From: Gammaproteobacteria bacterium
GTDB lineage: Bacteria; Pseudomonadota; Gammaproteobacteria; JAJFKO01
Direction: 5' to 3'
Assembly: GCA_021773175.1 (NCBI GenBank)
Contig: JAJFKO010000043.1
Location: 1-64,000, forward strand
Length of the DNA: 64,000 nt
The notes under the pieces were generated by a model that did no database searches, had not been told where the DNA came from, and saw only the letters and a list, made by a program, of their open reading frames with translations. Numbering within the stretch: position 1 is the first letter of the stretch; each line of letters begins with the position of its first letter. Shown piece after piece: positions 48,581 to 57,341 of the stretch. Position numbers and translations under genes: made by a program.

Positions 48581-49445
48581 GATAGTCAAAGCCTTAATAC
48601 ATGAAATTGCTCCAGAACTATCACTTGAAATCGTTGGCATTAAAACACAAGGTGACAAGATTGTTGATAAATCTCTGGCGAAAATAGGCGGTAAAGGTTT
48701 ATTCATTAAAGAATTACAACAAGCATTATTAGATGACCGTGCTGATATCGCGGTGCATTCTATGAAAGATGTGCCGAATGATGAACATGTTGATGAGCTT
48801 GATATTGTGGCGATGTTACCGCGCGTTGATGCGCGAGATGCATTTGTCAGTGAAAACTATAATGGCTTAAGTGATTTACCGCAAAATGCGGTGATCGGTA
48901 CTTCCAGTTTACGGCGCCAATGCCAACTTTTGAGTTTACGCCCCGATCTAGAAACTAAATTATTACGTGGCAATATTGATACCCGTATTAAGAAATTACA
49001 GGCTGGCGATTATGATGCGATTATTTTGGCGGCGGCAGGTTTAGAACGTTTGAATATGCAGCAGCATATTCGTTATTATTTTTCTATTGATGAATTATTG
49101 CCAGCTGTTGGCCAAGGCGCTATTGGTATGGAGTGTCGAGCTAATGATACAAATACAAAAGCATTGTTAGCGCAATTAGATCACCCAAAAACACATAGCT
49201 TGGTAAATGCAGAGCGGGCTGTCAGTGAAACGTTACAAGGCAGTTGCCAAACGCCTATTGCCGCTTATGCTGAGATGCACGGAGATATACTGCAATTAAG
49301 GGCGCGAGTTGGCTATCCTGATGGTTCTAAGATTTATGCGAGCTATCAAGAAGGGGCTATGGAAAATGCAATAAATTTAGGTAAACAAGCTGCGCGTGAT
49401 TTATTGGCTCAAGGGGCTCAAGAAATATTAGACAATTTAGTGTAA
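48522..49445 (+). CDS. hemC: Hydroxymethylbilane synthase (porphobilinogen deaminase)
   Basis: HemC joins four porphobilinogens in heme synthesis. The 307-residue protein has RIATRTSILATRQTE, VHSMKDVP, GTSSLRRQCQLL, the anion-binding RGNIDTRIKKL and SCQTPIAAYAEMH, whose Cys holds the dipyrromethane cofactor. Start ATG 48522 has AGGA upstream and lies 59 bases inside the acyltransferase gene; the match to the family at the N-terminus supports this start. No other hem gene is nearby. Confidence 0.97.
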   Translation: MQTTLRIATRTSILATRQTEIVKALIHEIAPELSLEIVGIKTQGDKIVDKSLAKIGGKGLFIKELQQALLDDRADIAVHSMKDVPNDEHVDELDIVAMLPRVDARDAFVSENYNGLSDLPQNAVIGTSSLRRQCQLLSLRPDLETKLLRGNIDTRIKKLQAGDYDAIILAAAGLERLNMQQHIRYYFSIDELLPAVGQGAIGMECRANDTNTKALLAQLDHPKTHSLVNAERAVSETLQGSCQTPIAAYAEMHGDILQLRARVGYPDGSKIYASYQEGAMENAINLGKQAARDLLAQGAQEILDNLV

Positions 49446-49473
49446 GTTCCTCTAGAAATTAATAACTTGGGTC

Positions 49474-49502
49474 CTGACAAGAGGCATAAAATCATGTAAT
49501 AT
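49474..49502 (+). promoter_or_regulatory. Candidate sigma-70 promoter of metK
   Basis: CTGACA (49474-49479) and TAATAT (49497-49502) are separated by exactly 17 bases. The start of transcription would fall near 49509, which leaves almost no leader for a start at 49514 and supports the metK ATG at 49535. No SAM riboswitch fold is visible in the short leader. Confidence 0.55.
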
Positions 49503-49534
49503 GCGGCGTTATTATGTCTAGTTTGGGGCCTATA

Positions 49535-50737
49535 ATGCACAAAAATTATCTATTTACCTCAGAGTCGGTATCTGCGGGCCATCCCGATAAGATCGCTGAT
49601 CAAATTTCCGATACTATTTTGGATGCCATTTTAGCGCAAGATAAGCATGCACGCGTAGCCTGTGAAACCTTTGTTAAAACCGGCATGGTGATAGTTGGTG
49701 GCGAAGTAACAACTAATGCTTGGGTTGATATTGAACAGTTGACACGTCATACCATCAAAGATATTGGTTATAACAGTTCAGAAATGGGTTTCGATTGGAA
49801 TTCATGCGCTGTTTTAAGTGCTATCGGTAAGCAGTCAATTGATATCGCTCAAGGTGTGAATGAAGCTCAGGATAAAGATCTTGGTGCCGGTGATCAGGGT
49901 TTGATGTTTGGCTATGCAACCAATGAAACGGAAGTATTAATGCCAGCCCCCATTACTTATGCGCATCGTTTAATGCAGCGACAAGCTGAAGTACGCCAGC
50001 AAAATATTTTGCCATGGATGCGTCCTGATGCAAAGTGCCAAGTTAGCTTTCAATATGAGAATAATAAACCTGTTGCTATCAAAACAATTGTTTTCTCTAC
50101 TCAGCACGATGAAAGTATTCAACAAAAAGATTTAATTGCTGCGGTGAGGGATGAAGTGATTACGCCAACCATTCCAGCAAAATGGTTAAGCAAAGATACC
50201 GAATATTTAATTAATCCTACTGGCCGTTTTGTGATAGGTGGACCATTAGGCGATTGTGGTTTAACCGGACGTAAAATTATTGTCGATACTTATGGAGGTA
50301 TGGCTCGTCATGGTGGCGGTGCATTCTCGGGCAAGGATCCGACCAAAGTTGATCGTTCTGCGGCTTATGCCGCACGTTATGTTGCTAAAAATATTGTTGC
50401 AGCAGGCATCGCTGAAAAATGTGAAGTGCAAGTATCTTATGCGATTGGTGTTTCAGAACCAACGTCGATTAGTGTTGATACCTTTGGTACCGGTAAATTA
50501 CCAGAAGACAAAATTGTCACACTAATTCGCGAACATTTTGATTTACGTCCGCGTGGCTTGATTGAAATGCTTGATTTATTACGGCCAATTTATCGGGCGA
50601 CATCCATTTATGGACACTTTGGCCGTGAAGAACCCGAGTTTACTTGGGAAAGAACCGACAAAGCGGATGCGCTATGTGAGGCAGCAGGCCTAAAAAAGCA
50701 GAATGATGCTACAGCGCTTGCTGCTAGCAACAATTAA
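49535..50737 (+). CDS. metK: S-adenosylmethionine synthetase
   Basis: MetK makes SAM from methionine and ATP. The 400-residue protein has [16 protein letters not shown] with the ATP-site His, [12 protein letters not shown] and [21 protein letters not shown] 49535 ([13 protein letters not shown]) matches family N-termini and has TTGGGG upstream; an in-frame ATG at 49514 adds seven residues. It is followed by ahcY 26 bases later, so SAM making and SAH removal are cotranscribed. Confidence 0.97.
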   Translation: MHKNYLFTSESVSAGHPDKIADQISDTILDAILAQDKHARVACETFVKTGMVIVGGEVTTNAWVDIEQLTRHTIKDIGYNSSEMGFDWNSCAVLSAIGKQSIDIAQGVNEAQDKDLGAGDQGLMFGYATNETEVLMPAPITYAHRLMQRQAEVRQQNILPWMRPDAKCQVSFQYENNKPVAIKTIVFSTQHDESIQQKDLIAAVRDEVITPTIPAKWLSKDTEYLINPTGRFVIGGPLGDCGLTGRKIIVDTYGGMARHGGGAFSGKDPTKVDRSAAYAARYVAKNIVAAGIAEKCEVQVSYAIGVSEPTSISVDTFGTGKLPEDKIVTLIREHFDLRPRGLIEMLDLLRPIYRATSIYGHFGREEPEFTWERTDKADALCEAAGLKKQNDATALAASNN

Positions 50738-50763
50738 TTAAAATTATTTATAATAGGAAGATA

Positions 50764-52080
50764 ATGATGAATGCAGAAGTTATGAGTGTAGCAACCGAAG
50801 ATAATAAAGTTGCAGATATGAGTCTTGCTGAATGGGGTCGTAAAGAAATGACCTTAGCAGAAAAAGAAATGCCAGGTTTAATGGCCTTACGCGAAGAATA
50901 TAAAACACAACAACCATTAAAAGGTGCGCGTATTGCCGGTTGTTTACATATGACGATTCAAACCGCGGTACTTATTGAAACATTAACGGCATTAGGTGCA
51001 GAAGTGCGTTGGTCATCTTGTAATATTTTCTCGACGCAAGATCATGCTGCTGCGGCGATGGCAGCAAGTGGTATTCCGGTTTTTGCGTGGAAAGGTGAAA
51101 GTGAAGAAGAATATACATGGTGTGTCGAACAAACCATTACTGGCCCAGATGGTTGGTATCCAAATATGTTATTAGATGATGGTGGTGATTTAACACAAAT
51201 CATGCATGATAATTATCCTGAATTATTAAAAAATGTTCTTGGTTTATCAGAAGAAACCACAACCGGCGTACATCGTCTTTATGAAATGGAAAAACAAGGC
51301 AAGTTGAAAGTGCCTACTTTTAATGTAAACGATTCAGTTACCAAATCTAAATTTGATAATTTATATGGCTGTCGTGAATCATTACTCGATGGTATTAAAC
51401 GTGCTACTGATATTATGATTGCTGGTAAAGTCTGTGTGGTGTTAGGTTATGGTGATGTCGGTAAAGGTTGTGCGCAAGCATTTCGTGGTACAGGCGCGCA
51501 AGTGTGGGTTACTGAAATTGATCCAATTTGTGCATTACAAGCAGCAATGGAAGGTTATCGTGTCGTAACGATGGATGAAGCTGCAGCTCAAGGTGACATT
51601 TTTGTCACAACAACGGGTAACTACCATGTGATTAATCATGAGCACATGTTGCAAATGAAAGATTGCGCTATCGTTACCAATATTGGTCACTTTGATAATG
51701 AAATTGATGTCGCAAGCTTGCAGCAATATCCATGGGACAATATTAAGCCGCAAGTTGATCAAATCAATATGCCAGGTAATAAGCGTTTAATCTTATTAGC
51801 CCAAGGTCGTTTAGTGAATCTAGGTTGTGCAACAGGCCATGCTAGCTTTGTTATGTCGAACTCATTCTGTAATCAGGTGATTGCTCAAATTGAATTATTT
51901 AATAATCATGCTAAATATGAAAATAAAGTTTATGTATTGCCAAAAAACTTAGACGAAAAAGTTGCGCGCCTACATCTTGATAAAATTGGTGTGAAACTAA
52001 CAACGTTAAGTAAAGAGCAGGCTGACTATATTGGCGTTGATGTTAATGGCCCTTATAAGCCAGATTATTATCGTTATTGA
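50764..52080 (+). CDS. ahcY: Adenosylhomocysteinase
   Basis: AhcY cleaves S-adenosylhomocysteine, a methylation inhibitor, into adenosine and homocysteine. The 438-residue protein has [16 protein letters not shown], the NAD site [13 protein letters not shown], and the typical end KPDYYRY. Many enteric bacteria use Pfs/LuxS instead, so this points to the one-step route. GGAAG precedes the ATG pair at 50764/50767. A strong hairpin follows the gene. Confidence 0.97.
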   Translation: MMNAEVMSVATEDNKVADMSLAEWGRKEMTLAEKEMPGLMALREEYKTQQPLKGARIAGCLHMTIQTAVLIETLTALGAEVRWSSCNIFSTQDHAAAAMAASGIPVFAWKGESEEEYTWCVEQTITGPDGWYPNMLLDDGGDLTQIMHDNYPELLKNVLGLSEETTTGVHRLYEMEKQGKLKVPTFNVNDSVTKSKFDNLYGCRESLLDGIKRATDIMIAGKVCVVLGYGDVGKGCAQAFRGTGAQVWVTEIDPICALQAAMEGYRVVTMDEAAAQGDIFVTTTGNYHVINHEHMLQMKDCAIVTNIGHFDNEIDVASLQQYPWDNIKPQVDQINMPGNKRLILLAQGRLVNLGCATGHASFVMSNSFCNQVIAQIELFNNHAKYENKVYVLPKNLDEKVARLHLDKIGVKLTTLSKEQADYIGVDVNGPYKPDYYRY

Positions 52081-52116
52081 TTCTTAGCATTTATTAATAA
52101 TGCGTATTCCAATTAC

Positions 52117-52158
52117 CCGCACTTGTTAGATTATTCAAAATAACAAGTGCGGATTTCT
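52117..52158 (+). terminator. Terminator after metK-ahcY
   Basis: The arms CCGCACTTGTTA (52117-52128) and TAACAAGTGCGG (52141-52152) are perfect reverse complements with a 12-base loop, followed by ATTTCT. It stands between the convergent ahcY and 52172 genes. The T tract is poor, so termination may be partial. Confidence 0.65.
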
Positions 52159-52171
52159 GCTACTCTCACAA

Positions 52172-53074
52172 TCAACCTGTATTTCTTGCGTTTCTTCCTC
52201 GTAGCGTCACTGTTTGTTGTTTTGTTTGAACCAATAGTTGTTGTCCCGTGCTTGCATGAACATTAATCTCTAAACGTCGATTATAAGGACTTTTGTTGAT
52301 ACCATTTTCTTTTAGCTGCCAAGCTTTCACTCGCAAGTTGAAATTTTCTGGGCCTTCTGAGTGAGCTAAAACGGTAAATCGTAAAGGCGGGATACTTTTT
52401 GCATCTCGACATTTTTCAAGAACTTCTTGTTCATAAATAGCCGAGAGATGTTCTTTAAACGTTGTGTCACTAATTTGGATATTCACTTCATCGACATGGC
52501 CCCAACTCATATGGTTTTTCGCTAAGGCTTGTGCTAAACGCAAGAATGCTGCGCGAATATTCGCTTCAGGCGTTGTTGCAGTATTGACATCTTGCATTGA
52601 GTGAGTAACGACTGGCGACTCTATGACAGAACTGCCACCACAGATACTTTTTGTTTTTCTAACAGCACCAATTTGTAATTCAAAAGGAGCCTTGCCGATA
52701 AGACTAGAGTCTTTTTCAATAATAATTTTAGGAAGATAAGTATTTTTACTAAGTTTTGCATTTAACCACTTGCCAAATTCGAGTTCCTGTTCTCGACTGC
52801 AACTTGGTAGAGCAATACGAATCTTTCTTAGATTCGCAAGGGCCAATCCCTGGCTGCGTAAGACAGACTCAATATTTGCAAAAATTGCTTGGAAAGCTTC
52901 TTCACTAAATTCTTGAATAACGCTGCCATCAGCTCGTTGTGGCAAGATACCTGAAGTTTTAGTCTTTTCTACATGATGGCCTTTACGATTATATCCAAAC
53001 TTTGTTTGATAATGGGCAAATGGTGCATTTTCTCTAGCAAGTGTGCGTTTTGATTCAAGATAAAAACTTGGCAT
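52172..53074 (-). CDS. Unknown protein with two divergent RidA-like domains
   Basis: The 300-residue protein shows the same pattern twice: a helix such as FQAIFANIESVLRSQGLALANLRKIRIALPS (about residues 60-90) and AFLRLAQALAKNHMSWGHVDEVNIQIS (about 175-203). It echoes the RidA/YjgF core, in which a helix with GL..DVVKVTVYL leads to a strand. A LPKIIIEKDSS stretch after the first unit matches the RidA end strand. Conserved catalytic Arg of RidA was not located. It is therefore a tandem RidA-fold candidate with a possibly different function. It converges on ahcY and its terminator. Confidence 0.6.
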   Translation of the reverse strand: MPSFYLESKRTLARENAPFAHYQTKFGYNRKGHHVEKTKTSGILPQRADGSVIQEFSEEAFQAIFANIESVLRSQGLALANLRKIRIALPSCSREQELEFGKWLNAKLSKNTYLPKIIIEKDSSLIGKAPFELQIGAVRKTKSICGGSSVIESPVVTHSMQDVNTATTPEANIRAAFLRLAQALAKNHMSWGHVDEVNIQISDTTFKEHLSAIYEQEVLEKCRDAKSIPPLRFTVLAHSEGPENFNLRVKAWQLKENGINKSPYNRRLEINVHASTGQQLLVQTKQQTVTLRGRNARNTG

Positions 53075-53324
53075 GGTTGGTAGCCCCTTGTTCGTTTGCG
53101 TGTGACGTCAATGCAAGACTAAGCATGATCGATGTGTTAGTACAAAAAGTCAATATTTTGCGCAAAAAGGTGGAGGCTTTATAGAAAGTAACGGTTGGTA
53201 GATATGGGGGTAATCATCAAGAAATTTCAGAAAAATTCTGTAAAATAAGCAAGGATCTGCATACATTAAGTGACGAATAGCGTGCGCAACTCTATACATA
53301 AAGGCTACGATGTTGCCTTTGATA

Positions 53325-53369
53325 TTCTCGCGAGTAAATATGATTATAAGTCAAAATAACTCGCGAGAA
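53325..53369. repeat. Paired CTCGCGAG palindromes in an 11-bp inverted repeat
   Basis: TTCTCGCGAGT (53325-53335) and ACTCGCGAGAA (53359-53369) are perfect reverse complements with a 23-base AT-rich loop. Each arm contains the 8-base palindrome CTCGCGAG, so the site can be read as two identical operators three helical turns apart or as one hairpin. It lies in the 320-base gap 53075-53394 between two minus-strand genes, in which nothing else was found. Confidence 0.7.
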
Positions 53370-53394
53370 ATAACCGGTAGGCCTAACAAGTCAC

Positions 53395-53793
53395 TTAAGC
53401 AACGGCTGCTGTAGTTTCCTGTAATAGTTGTTGAATGGCTTCATCCATACTTGTTGCTTGCATACGTTGCGTGAACTCTTTAAGCGTTTTATGAGTACCA
53501 GCAGAGATTGCGATATTCATTTTCTTATGCTTAGCAAAGTAGTTCTTTTGGCGTAAATTTGCTGTACATTTTGCCCATGCTCCATCAGGTAGTTTTGCTA
53601 CCCAACGTTGCAAAATTGCAATTGATTGTTCATCAATATTACGTGAACATTCAGCAAATTCTTGGGTTAAGTTCTCTTTAACTTCACTAGCAATATGTGA
53701 GCTAAAAAGGCGATTTAATAATAATGCATTATGAAAATAGTCATAAATCATAACGGCATTTTCTGGATTGATATTAAACTGTTTACGTTGCAT
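53395..53793 (-). CDS. Ribbon-helix-helix protein, distantly MatP-like
   Basis: The 132-residue protein ends in a ribbon-helix-helix-like unit (MNIAISAGTHKTLKEFTQRM, then SMDEAIQQLLQE). The part before it, LQRWVAKLPDG through LRQKNYFAKHKK, lines up loosely with the WIDKHM...IRARRKRHFNAEH region of E. coli MatP, which binds matS sites and organises the Ter macrodomain. The similarity was judged by eye and could instead mark a general RHH repressor. The paired CTCGCGAG site lies just downstream of its stop, and no matS-like site was found. Confidence 0.5.
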   Translation of the reverse strand: MQRKQFNINPENAVMIYDYFHNALLLNRLFSSHIASEVKENLTQEFAECSRNIDEQSIAILQRWVAKLPDGAWAKCTANLRQKNYFAKHKKMNIAISAGTHKTLKEFTQRMQATSMDEAIQQLLQETTAAVA

Positions 53794-53937
53794 ATTTCAC
53801 CTATGTTTAATTGTTTAACTTGTCAACAGGTTGTAACGATAGCATATGTTCAAAAATCAGTGGTTGCTATTTTATGTCACCTTATTGTAATATTTAGATA
53901 ATATTTAGGGGGCTTTTGTAATTTATGGAAAGTTATA

Positions 53938-54450
53938 ATGAGTAAATCCGATTTGACGGGTAAAAAAATTACTGCTGAGAAGGTTCGATTAGATGTAATT
54001 GACCGAAAAATATTGAATATTCTTCAAGAAAACAACCAAATTACCAATCAAGCTTTGGCTGAAAAGGTCAATATTACTCCGCCTCCATGCTTACGGCGTG
54101 TGCGACGTTTACATAAAGAAGGCATTATCACCCATGATGTTGCTATTCTTGACCAGAGTAAGATGTTGCAAGGGTTATTTGTGCATGTTTCCGTCCGGTT
54201 AGAGAAAGAGCGTACAGAGTTACTAGAGAATTTTGAGCGTAAGATGTTGGAATATGATGAAATTATTCAATGTTTCTTCTTATCCGGCACCATCGATTAT
54301 GCATTATTAGTCTATGTTGATGATATGGAGCATTATGATCGTTTTGCTCGCGAAGTATTTGCGAATGATCCCAGCATGAAAATCTATGATAGTTATTTTT
54401 GTTTAAAACGCGTGAAATATACGACGAAAATTACTTTGCCAGAGTACTAG
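53938..54450 (+). CDS. Lrp/AsnC-family transcriptional regulator
   Basis: The 170-residue protein has an N-terminal helix-turn-helix (LDVIDRKILNILQENNQITNQALAEKVNI, then CLRRVRRLHKEGII) and a C-terminal RAM domain for amino acid binding. It has a 15-residue N-terminal extension compared with Lrp. ATG 53938 follows a short A/T-rich stretch. It converges on a sodium:solute symporter, which may be a target, but no operator was recognised. Confidence 0.93.
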   Translation: MSKSDLTGKKITAEKVRLDVIDRKILNILQENNQITNQALAEKVNITPPPCLRRVRRLHKEGIITHDVAILDQSKMLQGLFVHVSVRLEKERTELLENFERKMLEYDEIIQCFFLSGTIDYALLVYVDDMEHYDRFAREVFANDPSMKIYDSYFCLKRVKYTTKITLPEY

Positions 54451-54461
54451 AGCCAACTATT

Positions 54462-55880
54462 TTAAGGTAACTGATTGTCATAGTTAAGATTATCCGTCGA
54501 GGCTCGGCTCTTACGAGTCCAAAAGTAGTCGAGACTGAAGAAAATTAGATTTGCCAATACTCCAATAACAACACCACTAATGTGTTCTGGTGTGTGTAAT
54601 ACCTCAGTCCAAATGACCACAGCGGTAATGCCAGCGACGGCTCCAGCAAAAAAGTTGCGTTTAGTAGCTGGAATACCAAAGATGGTTGCTACGAGTGGCA
54701 CTAAAATGATTGGAGACCAGAAGTTATAAGCATATAACAGAATACTCAATATATTCTTAATTGTTAATGCAAACAAGATTGAACCAATACCAACAAACAG
54801 AGTACTGATTTTCGCTAGCCATAATAACATTTTCTCACTGCAGCGATTCTTGCTGAGCGGTTTAACAATATCATTGGTAAATGCCACTGATGCAGCATTT
54901 AAAAAGCCTGCAGCAGACGACATGATGATCGCAATAATGGCTGCAATAACAAAACCTTTTATGCCAATTGGCAAAACTTGTTTAACGACATAAGGGAGAG
55001 CATTATTCGGGTCAATATGTGGGTTTAACACATAAGCGATTAAGCCAATGCCGCCCGCGATTAAGAAAAAGGGTATCGACATGATACCACTGGCAAGTGT
55101 CGCTTTTACGGTTTGCTTACTGGTTTTGGTCATAAATAAACGTTGTACGTAAGGCGGTACTAACGTTTCACCTAACATAAAGGCAAAGAACAACGCGATA
55201 AACATAAAGACTTCATGGCTATTGTTTAAAAAGGCTAAGTGATGATGCGGAACCGTCTCTATAATTGTTTTAAATCCGCCGATATGAATTAAACCCATAA
55301 CAAAGACTAAGGGAATGCCTATCGCTAAAATACAAAACTGTAAGACATCAGTAAAGACAACCGCACGCATGCCGCCTAGTGAAGAATAAAGGATGATGAC
55401 AGTAAAGCCAATAATAATGCCCCACAAGGGTTTAATACTAAAAAATGTATTAAAGACCGCGCCCATTGCCCCGACTTGTGCACCGAGGATTCCTGCACAG
55501 ACAATTAATGAAAAAACGCCGGTACAGACTTTTGCTGCAGTGCCATAACGCTTGCCAATAATGTCACCGATAGATAAACAGTCTCGATATTTATCCATGC
55601 GTGGTGCAATAAAACAAGCAACTAAAATCTCTTTAACACTGAAGCCGAGTAAGGCAAAAGCATAAATCAAACCAATACTATAAACCTTAGAGGCATTACC
55701 TAGTGTGTAACCGCCACCAATAAAGGATGCTGATAAGGTTGCAAAGATAACAAAGCTATTGAAGGAGCGGTTGCCGACGGAGAAGTGATCTAGGGTTTTG
55801 ATATTTTTACCAGCAAGCCAACCGATAACAATATTGGCTAGCATGAATAAAATAATAATGGCTAGATCCATTGGAATCAC
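54462..55880 (-). CDS. Sodium:solute symporter family protein
   Basis: The 472-residue inner-membrane protein has about thirteen hydrophobic segments and SSS features such as FATLSASFIGGGYTLGNASKVY near helix 2, LGGMRAVVFTDVLQF, and a conserved region at SSAAGFLNAASVAFTNDI. Relatives import proline, pantothenate, sugars or other solutes with sodium. Substrate is unknown. It has no histidine kinase extension. Confidence 0.92.
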   Translation of the reverse strand: MIPMDLAIIILFMLANIVIGWLAGKNIKTLDHFSVGNRSFNSFVIFATLSASFIGGGYTLGNASKVYSIGLIYAFALLGFSVKEILVACFIAPRMDKYRDCLSIGDIIGKRYGTAAKVCTGVFSLIVCAGILGAQVGAMGAVFNTFFSIKPLWGIIIGFTVIILYSSLGGMRAVVFTDVLQFCILAIGIPLVFVMGLIHIGGFKTIIETVPHHHLAFLNNSHEVFMFIALFFAFMLGETLVPPYVQRLFMTKTSKQTVKATLASGIMSIPFFLIAGGIGLIAYVLNPHIDPNNALPYVVKQVLPIGIKGFVIAAIIAIIMSSAAGFLNAASVAFTNDIVKPLSKNRCSEKMLLWLAKISTLFVGIGSILFALTIKNILSILLYAYNFWSPIILVPLVATIFGIPATKRNFFAGAVAGITAVVIWTEVLHTPEHISGVVIGVLANLIFFSLDYFWTRKSRASTDNLNYDNQLP

Positions 55881-55957
55881 TCATATAATTTAGCAGCAGA
55901 GACTATAGGCTAAAGTGATATGGCTGTCAAAAACACAATCATGTGTTGATGTCTTCG

Positions 55958-56482
55958 TTATGGAGCTTGACGTCGATGGTCATGATGCTCTTCATAAGTT
56001 TTCGTAAAAGGATATATTGCTGCGGTGATTTGCCATTTATTCTTAATTTTCTCCAACCTATAAATCGTCCAGTTGTTAATTTTATAAGGAGCTCCTTGCT
56101 TAGAAAGCTTGAAGGTATGTAAAATTTTAGCTCCAACCCAGGCATAATGACCATCAGGGTCAAAGATAACGTCAATATCGGTCATTTTCAGATGTACGCT
56201 TTGGTTCGATAGATTATTAGAAAAGTAAAGGGTGATTGCCTTTCGGCCCCTAATGATGCGACGTGACGAGGGGTCAATGGCTGCTATACCGCGATGTTGG
56301 GCCCAAAAATCCATATATTCATTAATTTTACGTTGATTTAAGAGCTTAATAGAATGCTGTAATTTCTGTATGATGAGAGCTTTATTATATTCATGCTTAT
56401 CTTTACTCATGGTTTCTGCTGCTAAGCAGGTTTGGCTGATTAATAATATTAACAAGCAGCTAGCTAAGAATATTTTTTTCAT
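55958..56482 (-). CDS. Exported NTF2/SnoaL-like protein
   Basis: The 174-residue protein has a signal peptide (MKKIFLASCLLILLISQTCLAAET) and a mature part with the NTF2-like cone-fold pattern: a helix (KLQHSIKLLNQRKINEYMDFWA), then IIRGRKAITLYF and strands ending in WQITAAIYPF. Such proteins are often small-molecule binding or immunity proteins. It ends His-rich (EEHHDHRRQ). Function unknown. It is followed at 55880 by the symporter, 78 bases away, on the same strand. Confidence 0.7.
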   Translation of the reverse strand: MKKIFLASCLLILLISQTCLAAETMSKDKHEYNKALIIQKLQHSIKLLNQRKINEYMDFWAQHRGIAAIDPSSRRIIRGRKAITLYFSNNLSNQSVHLKMTDIDVIFDPDGHYAWVGAKILHTFKLSKQGAPYKINNWTIYRLEKIKNKWQITAAIYPFTKTYEEHHDHRRQAP

Positions 56483-56555
56483 TATTATTTCTTCACTATT
56501 ATTTGGATGGCTTTATATAGTGAGTATAGACAATTTTGGCTTTATCTCTAGTCAT

Positions 56556-56589
56556 TGAGTCCAAGCTTATTAGAAAACAAGCCTGGACT
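56556..56589 (-). terminator. Terminator-like hairpin after the frameshifted secreted gene
   Basis: Read on the minus strand, GAGTCCAGGCTT and AAGCTTGGACTC make a 12-bp stem with one G-T pair and a 10-base loop (arms 56556-56567 and 56578-56589). It is 13 bases after the 56603 stop. It lacks a T tract, so it may rather stabilise the mRNA end. Confidence 0.5.
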
Positions 56590-56602
56590 CATGAACTTAC
56601 AA

Positions 56603-57266
56603 TTAAGCAGCAAATTTAAATGACTGTAGAATTTTAGTGATTGTTGCTAACTGCGCTTTGTTTACATAAGCTACTATCACAGTAATCATGAATTTATTAC
56701 GAGGTAATGCATATAGCCTTTCATAAGATGGCATACCACTAACTTGATAAGTAACATCCATTCTATATACCTTTTTATTGCCCAGCATTGCTGGTTTAAT
56801 TGCACTAACAAAACTAGGCTTCAGTTTAATAATATTCTTTAAGTCGAACTTAATTGCTTCAAGACTCTTTTTACCATTATTTATTAGTGGATCATTCGGA
56901 GTATAAGATTGAGTTGCAAGAGCAGTAATCATGGCATTGTCAGGCATTCCGAATGGCTTTTGAGTCGTGCTAAAAAGATAGATTTTTTTCTTAATACTAT
57001 ATCTTAGCAATTTGTGCATCTTTGCTGTTTTTTATCTGATTTCCCATTTTAGATATTGCCTTCTTTGTGGCGAGAGTATCAACATGCCAATTTGCTGGAA
57101 TTTGAACGGAAAATTTAAAAACACTATTGCTATATTGATGATTATTTACTGCACCAAATATCGCGTCACTTTCTGCAAAGCTAGTACTAGCAAGGCTTAA
57201 TGAGAAAATGATCGCAACGGCAATCATCAGAAACTTAGCGTGTTTCATAGATGTTTTCCTTGTCAT
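56603..57266 (-). pseudogene. Frameshifted exported PsbP/DcrB-like protein
   Basis: Two overlapping minus-strand frames look like one gene. The first (57266-56997) starts MTRKTSMKHAKF with a signal peptide ending SFAES and reads YSNSVFKFSVQIPANWHVD, a pattern of PsbP/DcrB-like domains, then stops. The second (about 57019-56603) continues with IYLFSTTQKPFG, KKVYRMDVTYQVSG, and a closing helix ATITKILQSFKF, the usual end of that fold. The frame change needs one base near 57000-57010. There is no slippery site. Either the gene is broken, or this is a sequence error. Neither part alone is a complete domain. Confidence 0.65.
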
Positions 57267-57341
57267 AAGGGTGGACCTTGATTAAAGTCAGCGCAAATAT
57301 AGCGGATGGATTATATGTTGTCAATAAAGCTTTATGCCAAT

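Noticed and set aside
49436-49452. TTTAGTGTAAGTTCC at the hemC end looked like another MITE-like arm
   Set aside because: It contains the hemC stop codon and has an inserted T; no partner arm exists. It is probably chance.
49446-49534. SAM riboswitch before metK
   Set aside because: The predicted leader is only about 25 bases and has no room or motif for a known SAM riboswitch.
53099-53112. GTGTGACGTCAAT as a matS site for the MatP-like protein
   Set aside because: The known matS form GTGACRNYGTCAC needs a three-base centre that is missing here.
56985-57020. Programmed ribosomal frameshift in the secreted gene
   Set aside because: There is no slippery heptamer or downstream pseudoknot at the frame change; a mutation is simpler.
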